From NCBI GenBank assembly GCA_903813345.2, contig CAIIXF020000191.1, forward strand, positions 1 through 64,000: a stretch of 64,000 nt of DNA, read 5' to 3'. The notes under the pieces were generated by a model. That model was not told where the DNA came from and ran no database searches. It saw only the letters and a program-made list of their open reading frames with translations. This DNA comes from Owenia fusiformis (Eukaryota > Annelida > Polychaeta > Sabellida > Oweniidae). Position numbers and translations under genes: made by a program. This document shows positions 37,511 through 52,425 of the stretch, in pieces; positions within the stretch are counted from its first letter, which is position 1, and every line of letters starts with the position of its first letter.

Positions 37511-40373
37511 GGATATAGTCCTGAGTAAGGACACTAGCGGTTACCGTTAGTGATTTGGTTTTCTGTATAAAAAGTCATTTTTCTCCTTTCCTACCCCATT
37601 GGAGCGCCATTTGGCGTTTGGGAAGTGAATTGGGACTAAATATTTATAAGGTTGGTCCTGATTTATCTGAAAACATGCCAAAGTTCAGTGGGAAATCTCA
37701 TTTTAAGCTGGCGGCGGAGTGATTTTGACCTTGGTGATTTTACCAGAATTCTCTGAGAAATCTGACGATAGAGGGGGTTAGTGTCTTCAAGTTTATTTAT
37801 CTCAAAAATTCGGTGGACAACCCATGGTAAGATTGTTATAGCAGTCTAGGCGAGTCTCTCCCGAACACTGTGGTATGTTGCACTAGGCTTGGATACTAAT
37901 CGTTAATAAGATACAGGGTAAAATGTTATAATGGCCACCTATGGGAAACTCTACTGTGGTCTTCAACCTATTAGAAGGCGCATTTTTGGGGTATTTTGTA
38001 GGTTTTGTCCCCTTTTGAGGTTTTTAAGTTCATTAAGAAGCCCAATAGCGCATATCATATTAAAGGACTGTATCTTAGCTGAACAATGGTACCAAAATCG
38101 TGACATTTTGAAGCAACTTTAGTGTTTTGGGGGCGAGGCCATTGTGCCAAGTACCCCGAATTCCATTCTCCCGTGCCACATAATTGTCTTCTGGGCAGTT
38201 TTGAATGAACCTTTGTTTCTCCCTAACGTTATGACGTCATAATATGCAATTGAACGCCTTGACATGGATATCACTCGAAAGATAGTAGAAATCGCTTTCC
38301 AATGATACCCCATATGGCCATGTTCCCCTCAGTTGGGTGTACTCAATCTGTGATGCAAACTGTAAGGTGCACCCCTACCCCAAAGAAATTTCAAGAAATC
38401 TCAAAATCAAATTTCCTGAATTTTGCTAAAAGGACCTGTGTCTATAAGGATTGAATCTTCCCCCGTGCATTTTCTCAAATATAGCATTGTTATATACCAT
38501 TGTGATCGGGATAATGCCTACAATGCTAATATAACCATGTTGAAAGAAAACAAACTAATTCAGTTTACTATTAGAAGGCGCATTTTTGGGGTATTTTGTA
38601 GGTTTTGTCCCCTTTTGAGGTTTTTAAGTTCATTAAGAAGCCCAATAGCGCATATCATATTAAAGGACTGTATCTTAGCTGAACAATGGTACCAAAATCG
38701 TGACATTTTGAAGCAACTTTAGTGTTTTGGGGGCGAGGCCATTGTGCCAAGTACCCCGAATTCCATTCTCCCGTGCCACATAATTGTCTTCTGGGCAGTT
38801 TTGAATGAACCTTTGTTTCTCCCTAACGTTATGACGTCATAATATGCAATTGAACGCCTTGACATGGATATCACTCGAAAGATAGTAGAAATCGCTTTCC
38901 AATGATACCCCATATGGCCATGTTCCCCTCAGTTGGGTGTACTCAATCTGTGATGCAAACTGTAAGGTGCACCCCTACCCCAAAGAAATTTCAAGAAATC
39001 TCAAAATCAAATTTCCTGAATTTTGCTAAAAGGACCTGTGTCTATAAGGATTGAATCTTCCCCCGTGCATTTTCTCAAATATAGCATTGTTATATACCAT
39101 TGTGATCGGGATAATGCCTACAATGCTAATATAACCATGTTGAAAGAAAACAAACTAATTCAGTTTACTATTAGAAGGCGCATTTTTGGGGTATTTTGTA
39201 GGTTTTGTCCCCTTTTGAGGTTTTTAAGTTCATTAAGAAGCCCAATAGCGCATATCATATTAAAGGACTGTATCTTAGCTGAACAATGGTACCAAAATCG
39301 TGACATTTTGAAGCAACTTTAGTGTTTTGGGGGCGAGGCCATTGTGCCAAGTACCCCGAATTCCATTCTCCCGTGCCACATAATTGTCTTCTGGGCAGTT
39401 TTGAATGAACCTTTGTTTCTCCCTAACGTTATGACGTCATAATATGCAATTGAACGCCTTGACATGGATATCACTCGAAAGATAGTAGAAATCGCTTTCC
39501 AATGATACCCCATATGGCCATGTTCCCCTCAGTTGGGTGTACTCAATCTGTGATGCAAACTGTAAGGTGCACCCCTACCCCAAAGAAATTTCAAGAAATC
39601 TCAAAATCAAATTTCCTGAATTTTGCTAAAAGGACCTGTGTCTATAAGGATTGAATCTTCCCCCGTGCATTTTCTCAAATATAGCATTGTTATATACCAT
39701 TGTGATCGGGATAATGCCTACAATGCTAATATAACCATGTTGAAAGAAAACAAACTAATTCAGTTTACTATTAGAAGGCGCATTTTTGGGGTATTTTGTA
39801 GGTTTTGTCCCCTTTTGAGGTTTTTAAGTTCATTAAGAAGCCCAATAGCGCATATCATATTAAAGGACTGTATCTTAGCTGAACAATGGTACCAAAATCG
39901 TGACATTTTGAAGCAACTTTAGTGTTTTGGGGGCGAGGCCATTGTGCCAAGTACCCCGAATTCCATTCTCCCGTGCCACATAATTGTCTTCTGGGCAGTT
40001 TTGAATGAACCTTTGTTTCTCCCTAACGTTATGACGTCATAATATGCAATTGAACGCCTTGACATGGATATCACTCGAAAGATAGTAGAAATCGCTTTCC
40101 AATGATACCCCATATGGCCATGTTCCCCTCAGTTGGGTGTACTCAATCTGTGATGCAAACTGTAAGGTGCACCCCTACCCCAAAGAAATTTCAAGAAATC
40201 TCAAAATCAAATTTCCTGAATTTTGCTAAAAGGACCTGTGTCTATAAGGATTGAATCTTCCCCCGTGCATTTTCTCAAATATAGCATTGTTATATACCAT
40301 TGTGATCGGGATAATGCCTACAATGCTAATATAACCATGTTGAAAGAAAACAAACTAATTCAGTTTACTATTA
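37511..40373 (+). repeat. Block 22: B + 4 A
   Basis: B 37511-37973, A run 37974-40373. Here the 10,578-bp register breaks, since a 2-run would be expected. Confidence 0.95.
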
Positions 40374-42036
40374 GGATATAGTCCTGAGTAAGGACACTAG
40401 CGGTTACCGTTAGTGATTTGGTTTTCTGTATAAAAAGTCATTTTTCTCCTTTCCTACCCCATTGGAGCGCCATTTGGCGTTTGGGAAGTGAATTGGGACT
40501 AAATATTTATAAGGTTGGTCCTGATTTATCTGAAAACATGCCAAAGTTCAGTGGGAAATCTCATTTTAAGCTGGCGGCGGAGTGATTTTGACCTTGGTGA
40601 TTTTACCAGAATTCTCTGAGAAATCTGACGATAGAGGGGGTTAGTGTCTTCAAGTTTATTTATCTCAAAAATTCGGTGGACAACCCATGGTAAGATTGTT
40701 ATAGCAGTCTAGGCGAGTCTCTCCCGAACACTGTGGTATGTTGCACTAGGCTTGGATACTAATCGTTAATAAGATACAGGGTAAAATGTTATAATGGCCA
40801 CCTATGGGAAACTCTACTGTGGTCTTCAACCTATTAGAAGGCGCATTTTTGGGGTATTTTGTAGGTTTTGTCCCCTTTTGAGGTTTTTAAGTTCATTAAG
40901 AAGCCCAATAGCGCATATCATATTAAAGGACTGTATCTTAGCTGAACAATGGTACCAAAATCGTGACATTTTGAAGCAACTTTAGTGTTTTGGGGGCGAG
41001 GCCATTGTGCCAAGTACCCCGAATTCCATTCTCCCGTGCCACATAATTGTCTTCTGGGCAGTTTTGAATGAACCTTTGTTTCTCCCTAACGTTATGACGT
41101 CATAATATGCAATTGAACGCCTTGACATGGATATCACTCGAAAGATAGTAGAAATCGCTTTCCAATGATACCCCATATGGCCATGTTCCCCTCAGTTGGG
41201 TGTACTCAATCTGTGATGCAAACTGTAAGGTGCACCCCTACCCCAAAGAAATTTCAAGAAATCTCAAAATCAAATTTCCTGAATTTTGCTAAAAGGACCT
41301 GTGTCTATAAGGATTGAATCTTCCCCCGTGCATTTTCTCAAATATAGCATTGTTATATACCATTGTGATCGGGATAATGCCTACAATGCTAATATAACCA
41401 TGTTGAAAGAAAACAAACTAATTCAGTTTACTATTAGAAGGCGCATTTTTGGGGTATTTTGTAGGTTTTGTCCCCTTTTGAGGTTTTTAAGTTCATTAAG
41501 AAGCCCAATAGCGCATATCATATTAAAGGACTGTATCTTAGCTGAACAATGGTACCAAAATCGTGACATTTTGAAGCAACTTTAGTGTTTTGGGGGCGAG
41601 GCCATTGTGCCAAGTACCCCGAATTCCATTCTCCCGTGCCACATAATTGTCTTCTGGGCAGTTTTGAATGAACCTTTGTTTCTCCCTAACGTTATGACGT
41701 CATAATATGCAATTGAACGCCTTGACATGGATATCACTCGAAAGATAGTAGAAATCGCTTTCCAATGATACCCCATATGGCCATGTTCCCCTCAGTTGGG
41801 TGTACTCAATCTGTGATGCAAACTGTAAGGTGCACCCCTACCCCAAAGAAATTTCAAGAAATCTCAAAATCAAATTTCCTGAATTTTGCTAAAAGGACCT
41901 GTGTCTATAAGGATTGAATCTTCCCCCGTGCATTTTCTCAAATATAGCATTGTTATATACCATTGTGATCGGGATAATGCCTACAATGCTAATATAACCA
42001 TGTTGAAAGAAAACAAACTAATTCAGTTTACTATTA
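40374..42036 (+). repeat. Block 23: B + 2 A
   Basis: B 40374-40836, A run 40837-42036. Opens the 12,052-bp super-repeat. Confidence 0.95.
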
Positions 42037-44899
42037 GGATATAGTCCTGAGTAAGGACACTAGCGGTTACCGTTAGTGATTTGGTTTTCTGTATAAAAAG
42101 TCATTTTTCTCCTTTCCTACCCCATTGGAGCGCCATTTGGCGTTTGGGAAGTGAATTGGGACTAAATATTTATAAGGTTGGTCCTGATTTATCTGAAAAC
42201 ATGCCAAAGTTCAGTGGGAAATCTCATTTTAAGCTGGCGGCGGAGTGATTTTGACCTTGGTGATTTTACCAGAATTCTCTGAGAAATCTGACGATAGAGG
42301 GGGTTAGTGTCTTCAAGTTTATTTATCTCAAAAATTCGGTGGACAACCCATGGTAAGATTGTTATAGCAGTCTAGGCGAGTCTCTCCCGAACACTGTGGT
42401 ATGTTGCACTAGGCTTGGATACTAATCGTTAATAAGATACAGGGTAAAATGTTATAATGGCCACCTATGGGAAACTCTACTGTGGTCTTCAACCTATTAG
42501 AAGGCGCATTTTTGGGGTATTTTGTAGGTTTTGTCCCCTTTTGAGGTTTTTAAGTTCATTAAGAAGCCCAATAGCGCATATCATATTAAAGGACTGTATC
42601 TTAGCTGAACAATGGTACCAAAATCGTGACATTTTGAAGCAACTTTAGTGTTTTGGGGGCGAGGCCATTGTGCCAAGTACCCCGAATTCCATTCTCCCGT
42701 GCCACATAATTGTCTTCTGGGCAGTTTTGAATGAACCTTTGTTTCTCCCTAACGTTATGACGTCATAATATGCAATTGAACGCCTTGACATGGATATCAC
42801 TCGAAAGATAGTAGAAATCGCTTTCCAATGATACCCCATATGGCCATGTTCCCCTCAGTTGGGTGTACTCAATCTGTGATGCAAACTGTAAGGTGCACCC
42901 CTACCCCAAAGAAATTTCAAGAAATCTCAAAATCAAATTTCCTGAATTTTGCTAAAAGGACCTGTGTCTATAAGGATTGAATCTTCCCCCGTGCATTTTC
43001 TCAAATATAGCATTGTTATATACCATTGTGATCGGGATAATGCCTACAATGCTAATATAACCATGTTGAAAGAAAACAAACTAATTCAGTTTACTATTAG
43101 AAGGCGCATTTTTGGGGTATTTTGTAGGTTTTGTCCCCTTTTGAGGTTTTTAAGTTCATTAAGAAGCCCAATAGCGCATATCATATTAAAGGACTGTATC
43201 TTAGCTGAACAATGGTACCAAAATCGTGACATTTTGAAGCAACTTTAGTGTTTTGGGGGCGAGGCCATTGTGCCAAGTACCCCGAATTCCATTCTCCCGT
43301 GCCACATAATTGTCTTCTGGGCAGTTTTGAATGAACCTTTGTTTCTCCCTAACGTTATGACGTCATAATATGCAATTGAACGCCTTGACATGGATATCAC
43401 TCGAAAGATAGTAGAAATCGCTTTCCAATGATACCCCATATGGCCATGTTCCCCTCAGTTGGGTGTACTCAATCTGTGATGCAAACTGTAAGGTGCACCC
43501 CTACCCCAAAGAAATTTCAAGAAATCTCAAAATCAAATTTCCTGAATTTTGCTAAAAGGACCTGTGTCTATAAGGATTGAATCTTCCCCCGTGCATTTTC
43601 TCAAATATAGCATTGTTATATACCATTGTGATCGGGATAATGCCTACAATGCTAATATAACCATGTTGAAAGAAAACAAACTAATTCAGTTTACTATTAG
43701 AAGGCGCATTTTTGGGGTATTTTGTAGGTTTTGTCCCCTTTTGAGGTTTTTAAGTTCATTAAGAAGCCCAATAGCGCATATCATATTAAAGGACTGTATC
43801 TTAGCTGAACAATGGTACCAAAATCGTGACATTTTGAAGCAACTTTAGTGTTTTGGGGGCGAGGCCATTGTGCCAAGTACCCCGAATTCCATTCTCCCGT
43901 GCCACATAATTGTCTTCTGGGCAGTTTTGAATGAACCTTTGTTTCTCCCTAACGTTATGACGTCATAATATGCAATTGAACGCCTTGACATGGATATCAC
44001 TCGAAAGATAGTAGAAATCGCTTTCCAATGATACCCCATATGGCCATGTTCCCCTCAGTTGGGTGTACTCAATCTGTGATGCAAACTGTAAGGTGCACCC
44101 CTACCCCAAAGAAATTTCAAGAAATCTCAAAATCAAATTTCCTGAATTTTGCTAAAAGGACCTGTGTCTATAAGGATTGAATCTTCCCCCGTGCATTTTC
44201 TCAAATATAGCATTGTTATATACCATTGTGATCGGGATAATGCCTACAATGCTAATATAACCATGTTGAAAGAAAACAAACTAATTCAGTTTACTATTAG
44301 AAGGCGCATTTTTGGGGTATTTTGTAGGTTTTGTCCCCTTTTGAGGTTTTTAAGTTCATTAAGAAGCCCAATAGCGCATATCATATTAAAGGACTGTATC
44401 TTAGCTGAACAATGGTACCAAAATCGTGACATTTTGAAGCAACTTTAGTGTTTTGGGGGCGAGGCCATTGTGCCAAGTACCCCGAATTCCATTCTCCCGT
44501 GCCACATAATTGTCTTCTGGGCAGTTTTGAATGAACCTTTGTTTCTCCCTAACGTTATGACGTCATAATATGCAATTGAACGCCTTGACATGGATATCAC
44601 TCGAAAGATAGTAGAAATCGCTTTCCAATGATACCCCATATGGCCATGTTCCCCTCAGTTGGGTGTACTCAATCTGTGATGCAAACTGTAAGGTGCACCC
44701 CTACCCCAAAGAAATTTCAAGAAATCTCAAAATCAAATTTCCTGAATTTTGCTAAAAGGACCTGTGTCTATAAGGATTGAATCTTCCCCCGTGCATTTTC
44801 TCAAATATAGCATTGTTATATACCATTGTGATCGGGATAATGCCTACAATGCTAATATAACCATGTTGAAAGAAAACAAACTAATTCAGTTTACTATTA
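42037..44899 (+). repeat. Block 24: B + 4 A
   Basis: B 42037-42499, A run 42500-44899. Confidence 0.95.
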
Positions 44900-46562
44900 G
44901 GATATAGTCCTGAGTAAGGACACTAGCGGTTACCGTTAGTGATTTGGTTTTCTGTATAAAAAGTCATTTTTCTCCTTTCCTACCCCATTGGAGCGCCATT
45001 TGGCGTTTGGGAAGTGAATTGGGACTAAATATTTATAAGGTTGGTCCTGATTTATCTGAAAACATGCCAAAGTTCAGTGGGAAATCTCATTTTAAGCTGG
45101 CGGCGGAGTGATTTTGACCTTGGTGATTTTACCAGAATTCTCTGAGAAATCTGACGATAGAGGGGGTTAGTGTCTTCAAGTTTATTTATCTCAAAAATTC
45201 GGTGGACAACCCATGGTAAGATTGTTATAGCAGTCTAGGCGAGTCTCTCCCGAACACTGTGGTATGTTGCACTAGGCTTGGATACTAATCGTTAATAAGA
45301 TACAGGGTAAAATGTTATAATGGCCACCTATGGGAAACTCTACTGTGGTCTTCAACCTATTAGAAGGCGCATTTTTGGGGTATTTTGTAGGTTTTGTCCC
45401 CTTTTGAGGTTTTTAAGTTCATTAAGAAGCCCAATAGCGCATATCATATTAAAGGACTGTATCTTAGCTGAACAATGGTACCAAAATCGTGACATTTTGA
45501 AGCAACTTTAGTGTTTTGGGGGCGAGGCCATTGTGCCAAGTACCCCGAATTCCATTCTCCCGTGCCACATAATTGTCTTCTGGGCAGTTTTGAATGAACC
45601 TTTGTTTCTCCCTAACGTTATGACGTCATAATATGCAATTGAACGCCTTGACATGGATATCACTCGAAAGATAGTAGAAATCGCTTTCCAATGATACCCC
45701 ATATGGCCATGTTCCCCTCAGTTGGGTGTACTCAATCTGTGATGCAAACTGTAAGGTGCACCCCTACCCCAAAGAAATTTCAAGAAATCTCAAAATCAAA
45801 TTTCCTGAATTTTGCTAAAAGGACCTGTGTCTATAAGGATTGAATCTTCCCCCGTGCATTTTCTCAAATATAGCATTGTTATATACCATTGTGATCGGGA
45901 TAATGCCTACAATGCTAATATAACCATGTTGAAAGAAAACAAACTAATTCAGTTTACTATTAGAAGGCGCATTTTTGGGGTATTTTGTAGGTTTTGTCCC
46001 CTTTTGAGGTTTTTAAGTTCATTAAGAAGCCCAATAGCGCATATCATATTAAAGGACTGTATCTTAGCTGAACAATGGTACCAAAATCGTGACATTTTGA
46101 AGCAACTTTAGTGTTTTGGGGGCGAGGCCATTGTGCCAAGTACCCCGAATTCCATTCTCCCGTGCCACATAATTGTCTTCTGGGCAGTTTTGAATGAACC
46201 TTTGTTTCTCCCTAACGTTATGACGTCATAATATGCAATTGAACGCCTTGACATGGATATCACTCGAAAGATAGTAGAAATCGCTTTCCAATGATACCCC
46301 ATATGGCCATGTTCCCCTCAGTTGGGTGTACTCAATCTGTGATGCAAACTGTAAGGTGCACCCCTACCCCAAAGAAATTTCAAGAAATCTCAAAATCAAA
46401 TTTCCTGAATTTTGCTAAAAGGACCTGTGTCTATAAGGATTGAATCTTCCCCCGTGCATTTTCTCAAATATAGCATTGTTATATACCATTGTGATCGGGA
46501 TAATGCCTACAATGCTAATATAACCATGTTGAAAGAAAACAAACTAATTCAGTTTACTATTA
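44900..46562 (+). repeat. Block 25: B + 2 A
   Basis: B 44900-45362, A run 45363-46562. Confidence 0.95.
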
Positions 46563-49500
46563 GGATATAGTCCTGAGTAAGGACACTAGCGGTTACCGTT
46601 AGTGATTTGGTTTTCTGTATAAAAAGTCATTTTTCTCCTTTCCTACCCCATTGGAGCGCCATTTGGCGTTTGGGAAGTGAATTGGGACTAAATATTTATA
46701 AGGTTGGTCCTGATTTATCTGAAAACATGCCAAAGTTCAGTGGGAAATCTCATTTTAAGCTGGCGGCGGAGTGATTTTGACCTTGGTGATTTTACCAGAA
46801 TTCTCTGAGAAATCTGACGATAGAGGGGGTTAGTGTCTTCAAGTTTATTTATCTCAAAAATTCGGTGGACAACCCATGGTAAGATTGTTATAGCAGTCTA
46901 GGCGAGTCTCTCCCGAACACTGTGGTATGTTGCACTAGGCTTGGATACTAATCGTTAATAAGATACAGGGTAAAATGTTATAATGGCCACCTATGGGAAA
47001 CTCTACTGTGGTCTTCAACCTATTAGAAGGCGCATTTTTGGGGTATTTTGTAGGTTTTGTCCCCTTTTGAGGTTTTTAAGTTCATTAAGAAGCCCAATAG
47101 CGCATATCATATTAAAGGACTGTATCTTAGCTGAACAATGGTACCAAAATCGTGACATTTTGAAGCAACTTTAGTGTTTTGGGGGCGAGGCCATTGTGCC
47201 AAGTACCCCGAATTCCATTCTCCCGTGCCACATAATTGTCTTCTGGGCAGTTTTGAATGAACCTTTGTTTCTCCCTAACGTTATGACGTCATAATATGCA
47301 ATTGAACGCCTTGACATGGATATCACTCGAAAGATAGTAGAAATCGCTTTCCAATGATACCCCATATGGCCATGTTCCCCTCAGTTGGGTGTACTCAATC
47401 TGTGATGCAAACTGTAAGGTGCACCCCTACCCCAAAGAAATTTCAAGAAATCTCAAAATCAAATTTCCTGAATTTTGCTAAAAGGACCTGTGTCTATAAG
47501 GATTGAATCTTCCCCCGTGCATTTTCTCAAATATAGCATTGTTATATACCATTGTGATCGGGATAATGCCTACAATGCTAATATAACCATGTTGAAAGAA
47601 AACAAACTAATTCAGTTTACTATTAGAAGGCGCATTTTTGGGGTATTTTGTAGGTTTTGTCCCCTTTTGAGGTTTTTAAGTTCATTAAGAAGCCCAATAG
47701 CGCATATCATATTAAAGGACTGTATCTTAGCTGAACAATGGTACCAAAATCGTGACATTTTGAAGCAACTTTAGTGTTTTGGGGGCGAGGCCATTGTGCC
47801 AAGTACCCCGAATTCCATTCTCCCGTGCCACATAATTGTCTTCTGGGCAGTTTTGAATGAACCTTTGTTTCTCCCTAACGTTATGACGTCATAATATGCA
47901 ATTGAACGCCTTGACATGGATATCACTCGAAAGATAGTAGAAATCGCTTTCCAATGATACCCCATATGGCCATGTTCCCCTCAGTTGGGTGTACTCAATC
48001 TGTGATGCAAACTGTAAGGTGCACCCCTACCCCAAAGAAATTTCAAGAAATCTCAAAATCAAATTTCCTGAATTTTGCTAAAAGGACCTGTGTCTATAAG
48101 GATTGAATCTTCCCCCGTGCATTTTCTCAAATATAGCATTGTTATATACCATTGTGATCGGGATAATGCCTACAATGCTAATATAACCATGTTGAAAGAA
48201 AACAAACTAATTCAGTTTACTATTAGAAGGCGCATTTTTGGGGTATTTTGTAGGTTTTGTCCCCTTTTGAGGTTTTTAAGTTCATTAAGAAGCCCAATAG
48301 CGCATATCATATTAAAGGACTGTATCTTAGCTGAACAATGGTACCAAAATCGTGACATTTTGAAGCAACTTTAGTGTTTTGGGGGCGAGGCCATTGTGCC
48401 AAGTACCCCGAATTCCATTCTCCCGTGCCACATAATTGTCTTCTGGGCAGTTTTGAATGAACCTTTGTTTCTCCCTAACGTTATGACGTCATAATATGCA
48501 ATTGAACGCCTTGACATGGATATCACTCGAAAGATAGTAGAAATCGCTTTCCAATGATACCCCATATGGCCATGTTCCCCTCAGTTGGGTGTACTCAATC
48601 TGTGATGCAAACTGTAAGGTGCACCCCTACCCCAAAGAAATTTCAAGAAATCTCAAAATCAAATTTCCTGAATTTTGCTAAAAGGACCTGTGTCTATAAG
48701 GATTGAATCTTCCCCCGTGCATTTTCTCAAATATAGCATTGTTATATACCATTGTGATCGGGATAATGCCTACAATGCTAATATAACCATGTTGAAAGAA
48801 AACAAACTAATTCAGTTTACTATTAGAAGGCGCATTTTTGGGGTATTTTGTAGGTTTTGTCCCCTTTTGAGGTTTTTAAGTTCATTAAGAAGCCCAATAG
48901 CGCATATCATATTAAAGGACTGTATCTTAGCTGAACAATGGTACCAAAATCGTGACATTTTGAAGCAACTTTAGTGTTTTGGGGGCGAGGCCATTGTGCC
49001 AAGTACCCCGAATTCCATTCTCCCGTGCCACATAATTGTCTTCTGGGCAGTTTTGAATGAACCTTTGTTTCTCCCTAACGTTATGACGTCATAATATGCA
49101 ATTGAACGCCTTGACATGGATATCACTCGAAAGATAGTAGAAATCGCTTTCCAATGATACCCCATATGGCCATGTTCCCCTCAGTTGGGTGTACTCAATC
49201 TGTGATGCAAACTGTAAGGTGCACCCCTACCCCAAAGAAATTTCAAGAAATCTCAAAATCAAATTTCCTGAATTTTGCTAAAAGGACCTGTGTCTATAAG
49301 GATTGAATCTTCCCCCGTGCATTTTCTCAAATATAGCATTGTTATATACCATTGTGATCGGGATAATGCCTACAATGCTAATATAACCATGTTGAAAGAA
49401 AACAAACTAATTCAGTTTACTATTAGAAGGCGCATTTTTGGGGTATTTTGTAGGTTTTGTCCCCTTTTGAGGTTTTTAAGTTCATTAAGAAGCCCAATAG

Positions 49501-52425
49501 CGCATATCATATTAAAGGACTGTATCTTAGCTGAACAATGGTACCAAAATCGTGACATTTTGAAGCAACTTTAGTGTTTTGGGGGCGAGGCCATTGTGCC
49601 AAGTACCCCGAATTCCATTCTCCCGTGCCACATAATTGTCTTCTGGGCAGTTTTGAATGAACCTTTGTTTCTCCCTAACGTTATGACGTCATAATATGCA
49701 ATTGAACGCCTTGACATGGATATCACTCGAAAGATAGTAGAAATCGCTTTCCAATGATACCCCATATGGCCATGTTCCCCTCAGTTGGGTGTACTCAATC
49801 TGTGATGCAAACTGTAAGGTGCACCCCTACCCCAAAGAAATTTCAAGAAATCTCAAAATCAAATTTCCTGAATTTTGCTAAAAGGACCTGTGTCTATAAG
49901 GATTGAATCTTCCCCCGTGCATTTTCTCAAATATAGCATTGTTATATACCATTGTGATCGGGATAATGCCTACAATGCTAATATAACCATGTTGAAAGAA
50001 AACAAACTAATTCAGTTTACTATTAGAAGGCGCATTTTTGGGGTATTTTGTAGGTTTTGTCCCCTTTTGAGGTTTTTAAGTTCATTAAGAAGCCCAATAG
50101 CGCATATCATATTAAAGGACTGTATCTTAGCTGAACAATGGTACCAAAATCGTGACATTTTGAAGCAACTTTAGTGTTTTGGGGGCGAGGCCATTGTGCC
50201 AAGTACCCCGAATTCCATTCTCCCGTGCCACATAATTGTCTTCTGGGCAGTTTTGAATGAACCTTTGTTTCTCCCTAACGTTATGACGTCATAATATGCA
50301 ATTGAACGCCTTGACATGGATATCACTCGAAAGATAGTAGAAATCGCTTTCCAATGATACCCCATATGGCCATGTTCCCCTCAGTTGGGTGTACTCAATC
50401 TGTGATGCAAACTGTAAGGTGCACCCCTACCCCAAAGAAATTTCAAGAAATCTCAAAATCAAATTTCCTGAATTTTGCTAAAAGGACCTGTGTCTATAAG
50501 GATTGAATCTTCCCCCGTGCATTTTCTCAAATATAGCATTGTTATATACCATTGTGATCGGGATAATGCCTACAATGCTAATATAACCATGTTGAAAGAA
50601 AACAAACTAATTCAGTTTACTATTAGAAGGCGCATTTTTGGGGTATTTTGTAGGTTTTGTCCCCTTTTGAGGTTTTTAAGTTCATTAAGAAGCCCAATAG
50701 CGCATATCATATTAAAGGACTGTATCTTAGCTGAACAATGGTACCAAAATCGTGACATTTTGAAGCAACTTTAGTGTTTTGGGGGCGAGGCCATTGTGCC
50801 AAGTACCCCGAATTCCATTCTCCCGTGCCACATAATTGTCTTCTGGGCAGTTTTGAATGAACCTTTGTTTCTCCCTAACGTTATGACGTCATAATATGCA
50901 ATTGAACGCCTTGACATGGATATCACTCGAAAGATAGTAGAAATCGCTTTCCAATGATACCCCATATGGCCATGTTCCCCTCAGTTGGGTGTACTCAATC
51001 TGTGATGCAAACTGTAAGGTGCACCCCTACCCCAAAGAAATTTCAAGAAATCTCAAAATCAAATTTCCTGAATTTTGCTAAAAGGACCTGTGTCTATAAG
51101 GATTGAATCTTCCCCCGTGCATTTTCTCAAATATAGCATTGTTATATACCATTGTGATCGGGATAATGCCTACAATGCTAATATAACCATGTTGAAAGAA
51201 AACAAACTAATTCAGTTTACTATTAGAAGGCGCATTTTTGGGGTATTTTGTAGGTTTTGTCCCCTTTTGAGGTTTTTAAGTTCATTAAGAAGCCCAATAG
51301 CGCATATCATATTAAAGGACTGTATCTTAGCTGAACAATGGTACCAAAATCGTGACATTTTGAAGCAACTTTAGTGTTTTGGGGGCGAGGCCATTGTGCC
51401 AAGTACCCCGAATTCCATTCTCCCGTGCCACATAATTGTCTTCTGGGCAGTTTTGAATGAACCTTTGTTTCTCCCTAACGTTATGACGTCATAATATGCA
51501 ATTGAACGCCTTGACATGGATATCACTCGAAAGATAGTAGAAATCGCTTTCCAATGATACCCCATATGGCCATGTTCCCCTCAGTTGGGTGTACTCAATC
51601 TGTGATGCAAACTGTAAGGTGCACCCCTACCCCAAAGAAATTTCAAGAAATCTCAAAATCAAATTTCCTGAATTTTGCTAAAAGGACCTGTGTCTATAAG
51701 GATTGAATCTTCCCCCGTGCATTTTCTCAAATATAGCATTGTTATATACCATTGTGATCGGGATAATGCCTACAATGCTAATATAACCATGTTGAAAGAA
51801 AACAAACTAATTCAGTTTACTATTAGAAGGCGCATTTTTGGGGTATTTTGTAGGTTTTGTCCCCTTTTGAGGTTTTTAAGTTCATTAAGAAGCCCAATAG
51901 CGCATATCATATTAAAGGACTGTATCTTAGCTGAACAATGGTACCAAAATCGTGACATTTTGAAGCAACTTTAGTGTTTTGGGGGCGAGGCCATTGTGCC
52001 AAGTACCCCGAATTCCATTCTCCCGTGCCACATAATTGTCTTCTGGGCAGTTTTGAATGAACCTTTGTTTCTCCCTAACGTTATGACGTCATAATATGCA
52101 ATTGAACGCCTTGACATGGATATCACTCGAAAGATAGTAGAAATCGCTTTCCAATGATACCCCATATGGCCATGTTCCCCTCAGTTGGGTGTACTCAATC
52201 TGTGATGCAAACTGTAAGGTGCACCCCTACCCCAAAGAAATTTCAAGAAATCTCAAAATCAAATTTCCTGAATTTTGCTAAAAGGACCTGTGTCTATAAG
52301 GATTGAATCTTCCCCCGTGCATTTTCTCAAATATAGCATTGTTATATACCATTGTGATCGGGATAATGCCTACAATGCTAATATAACCATGTTGAAAGAA
52401 AACAAACTAATTCAGTTTACTATTA
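46563..52425 (+). repeat. Block 26: B + 9 A
   Basis: B 46563-47025, A run 47026-52425. The longest complete A run (5,400 bp) and the only odd run other than 1. Confidence 0.95.

Larger units (their letters stand above)
35848..44899 (+). repeat. Tandem pair of a 4,526-bp (2,4) unit
   Basis: Blocks 21-22 (35848-40373) and 23-24 (40374-44899) each consist of B A A B A A A A. This smaller duplication overlaps both larger super-repeats. Confidence 0.7.
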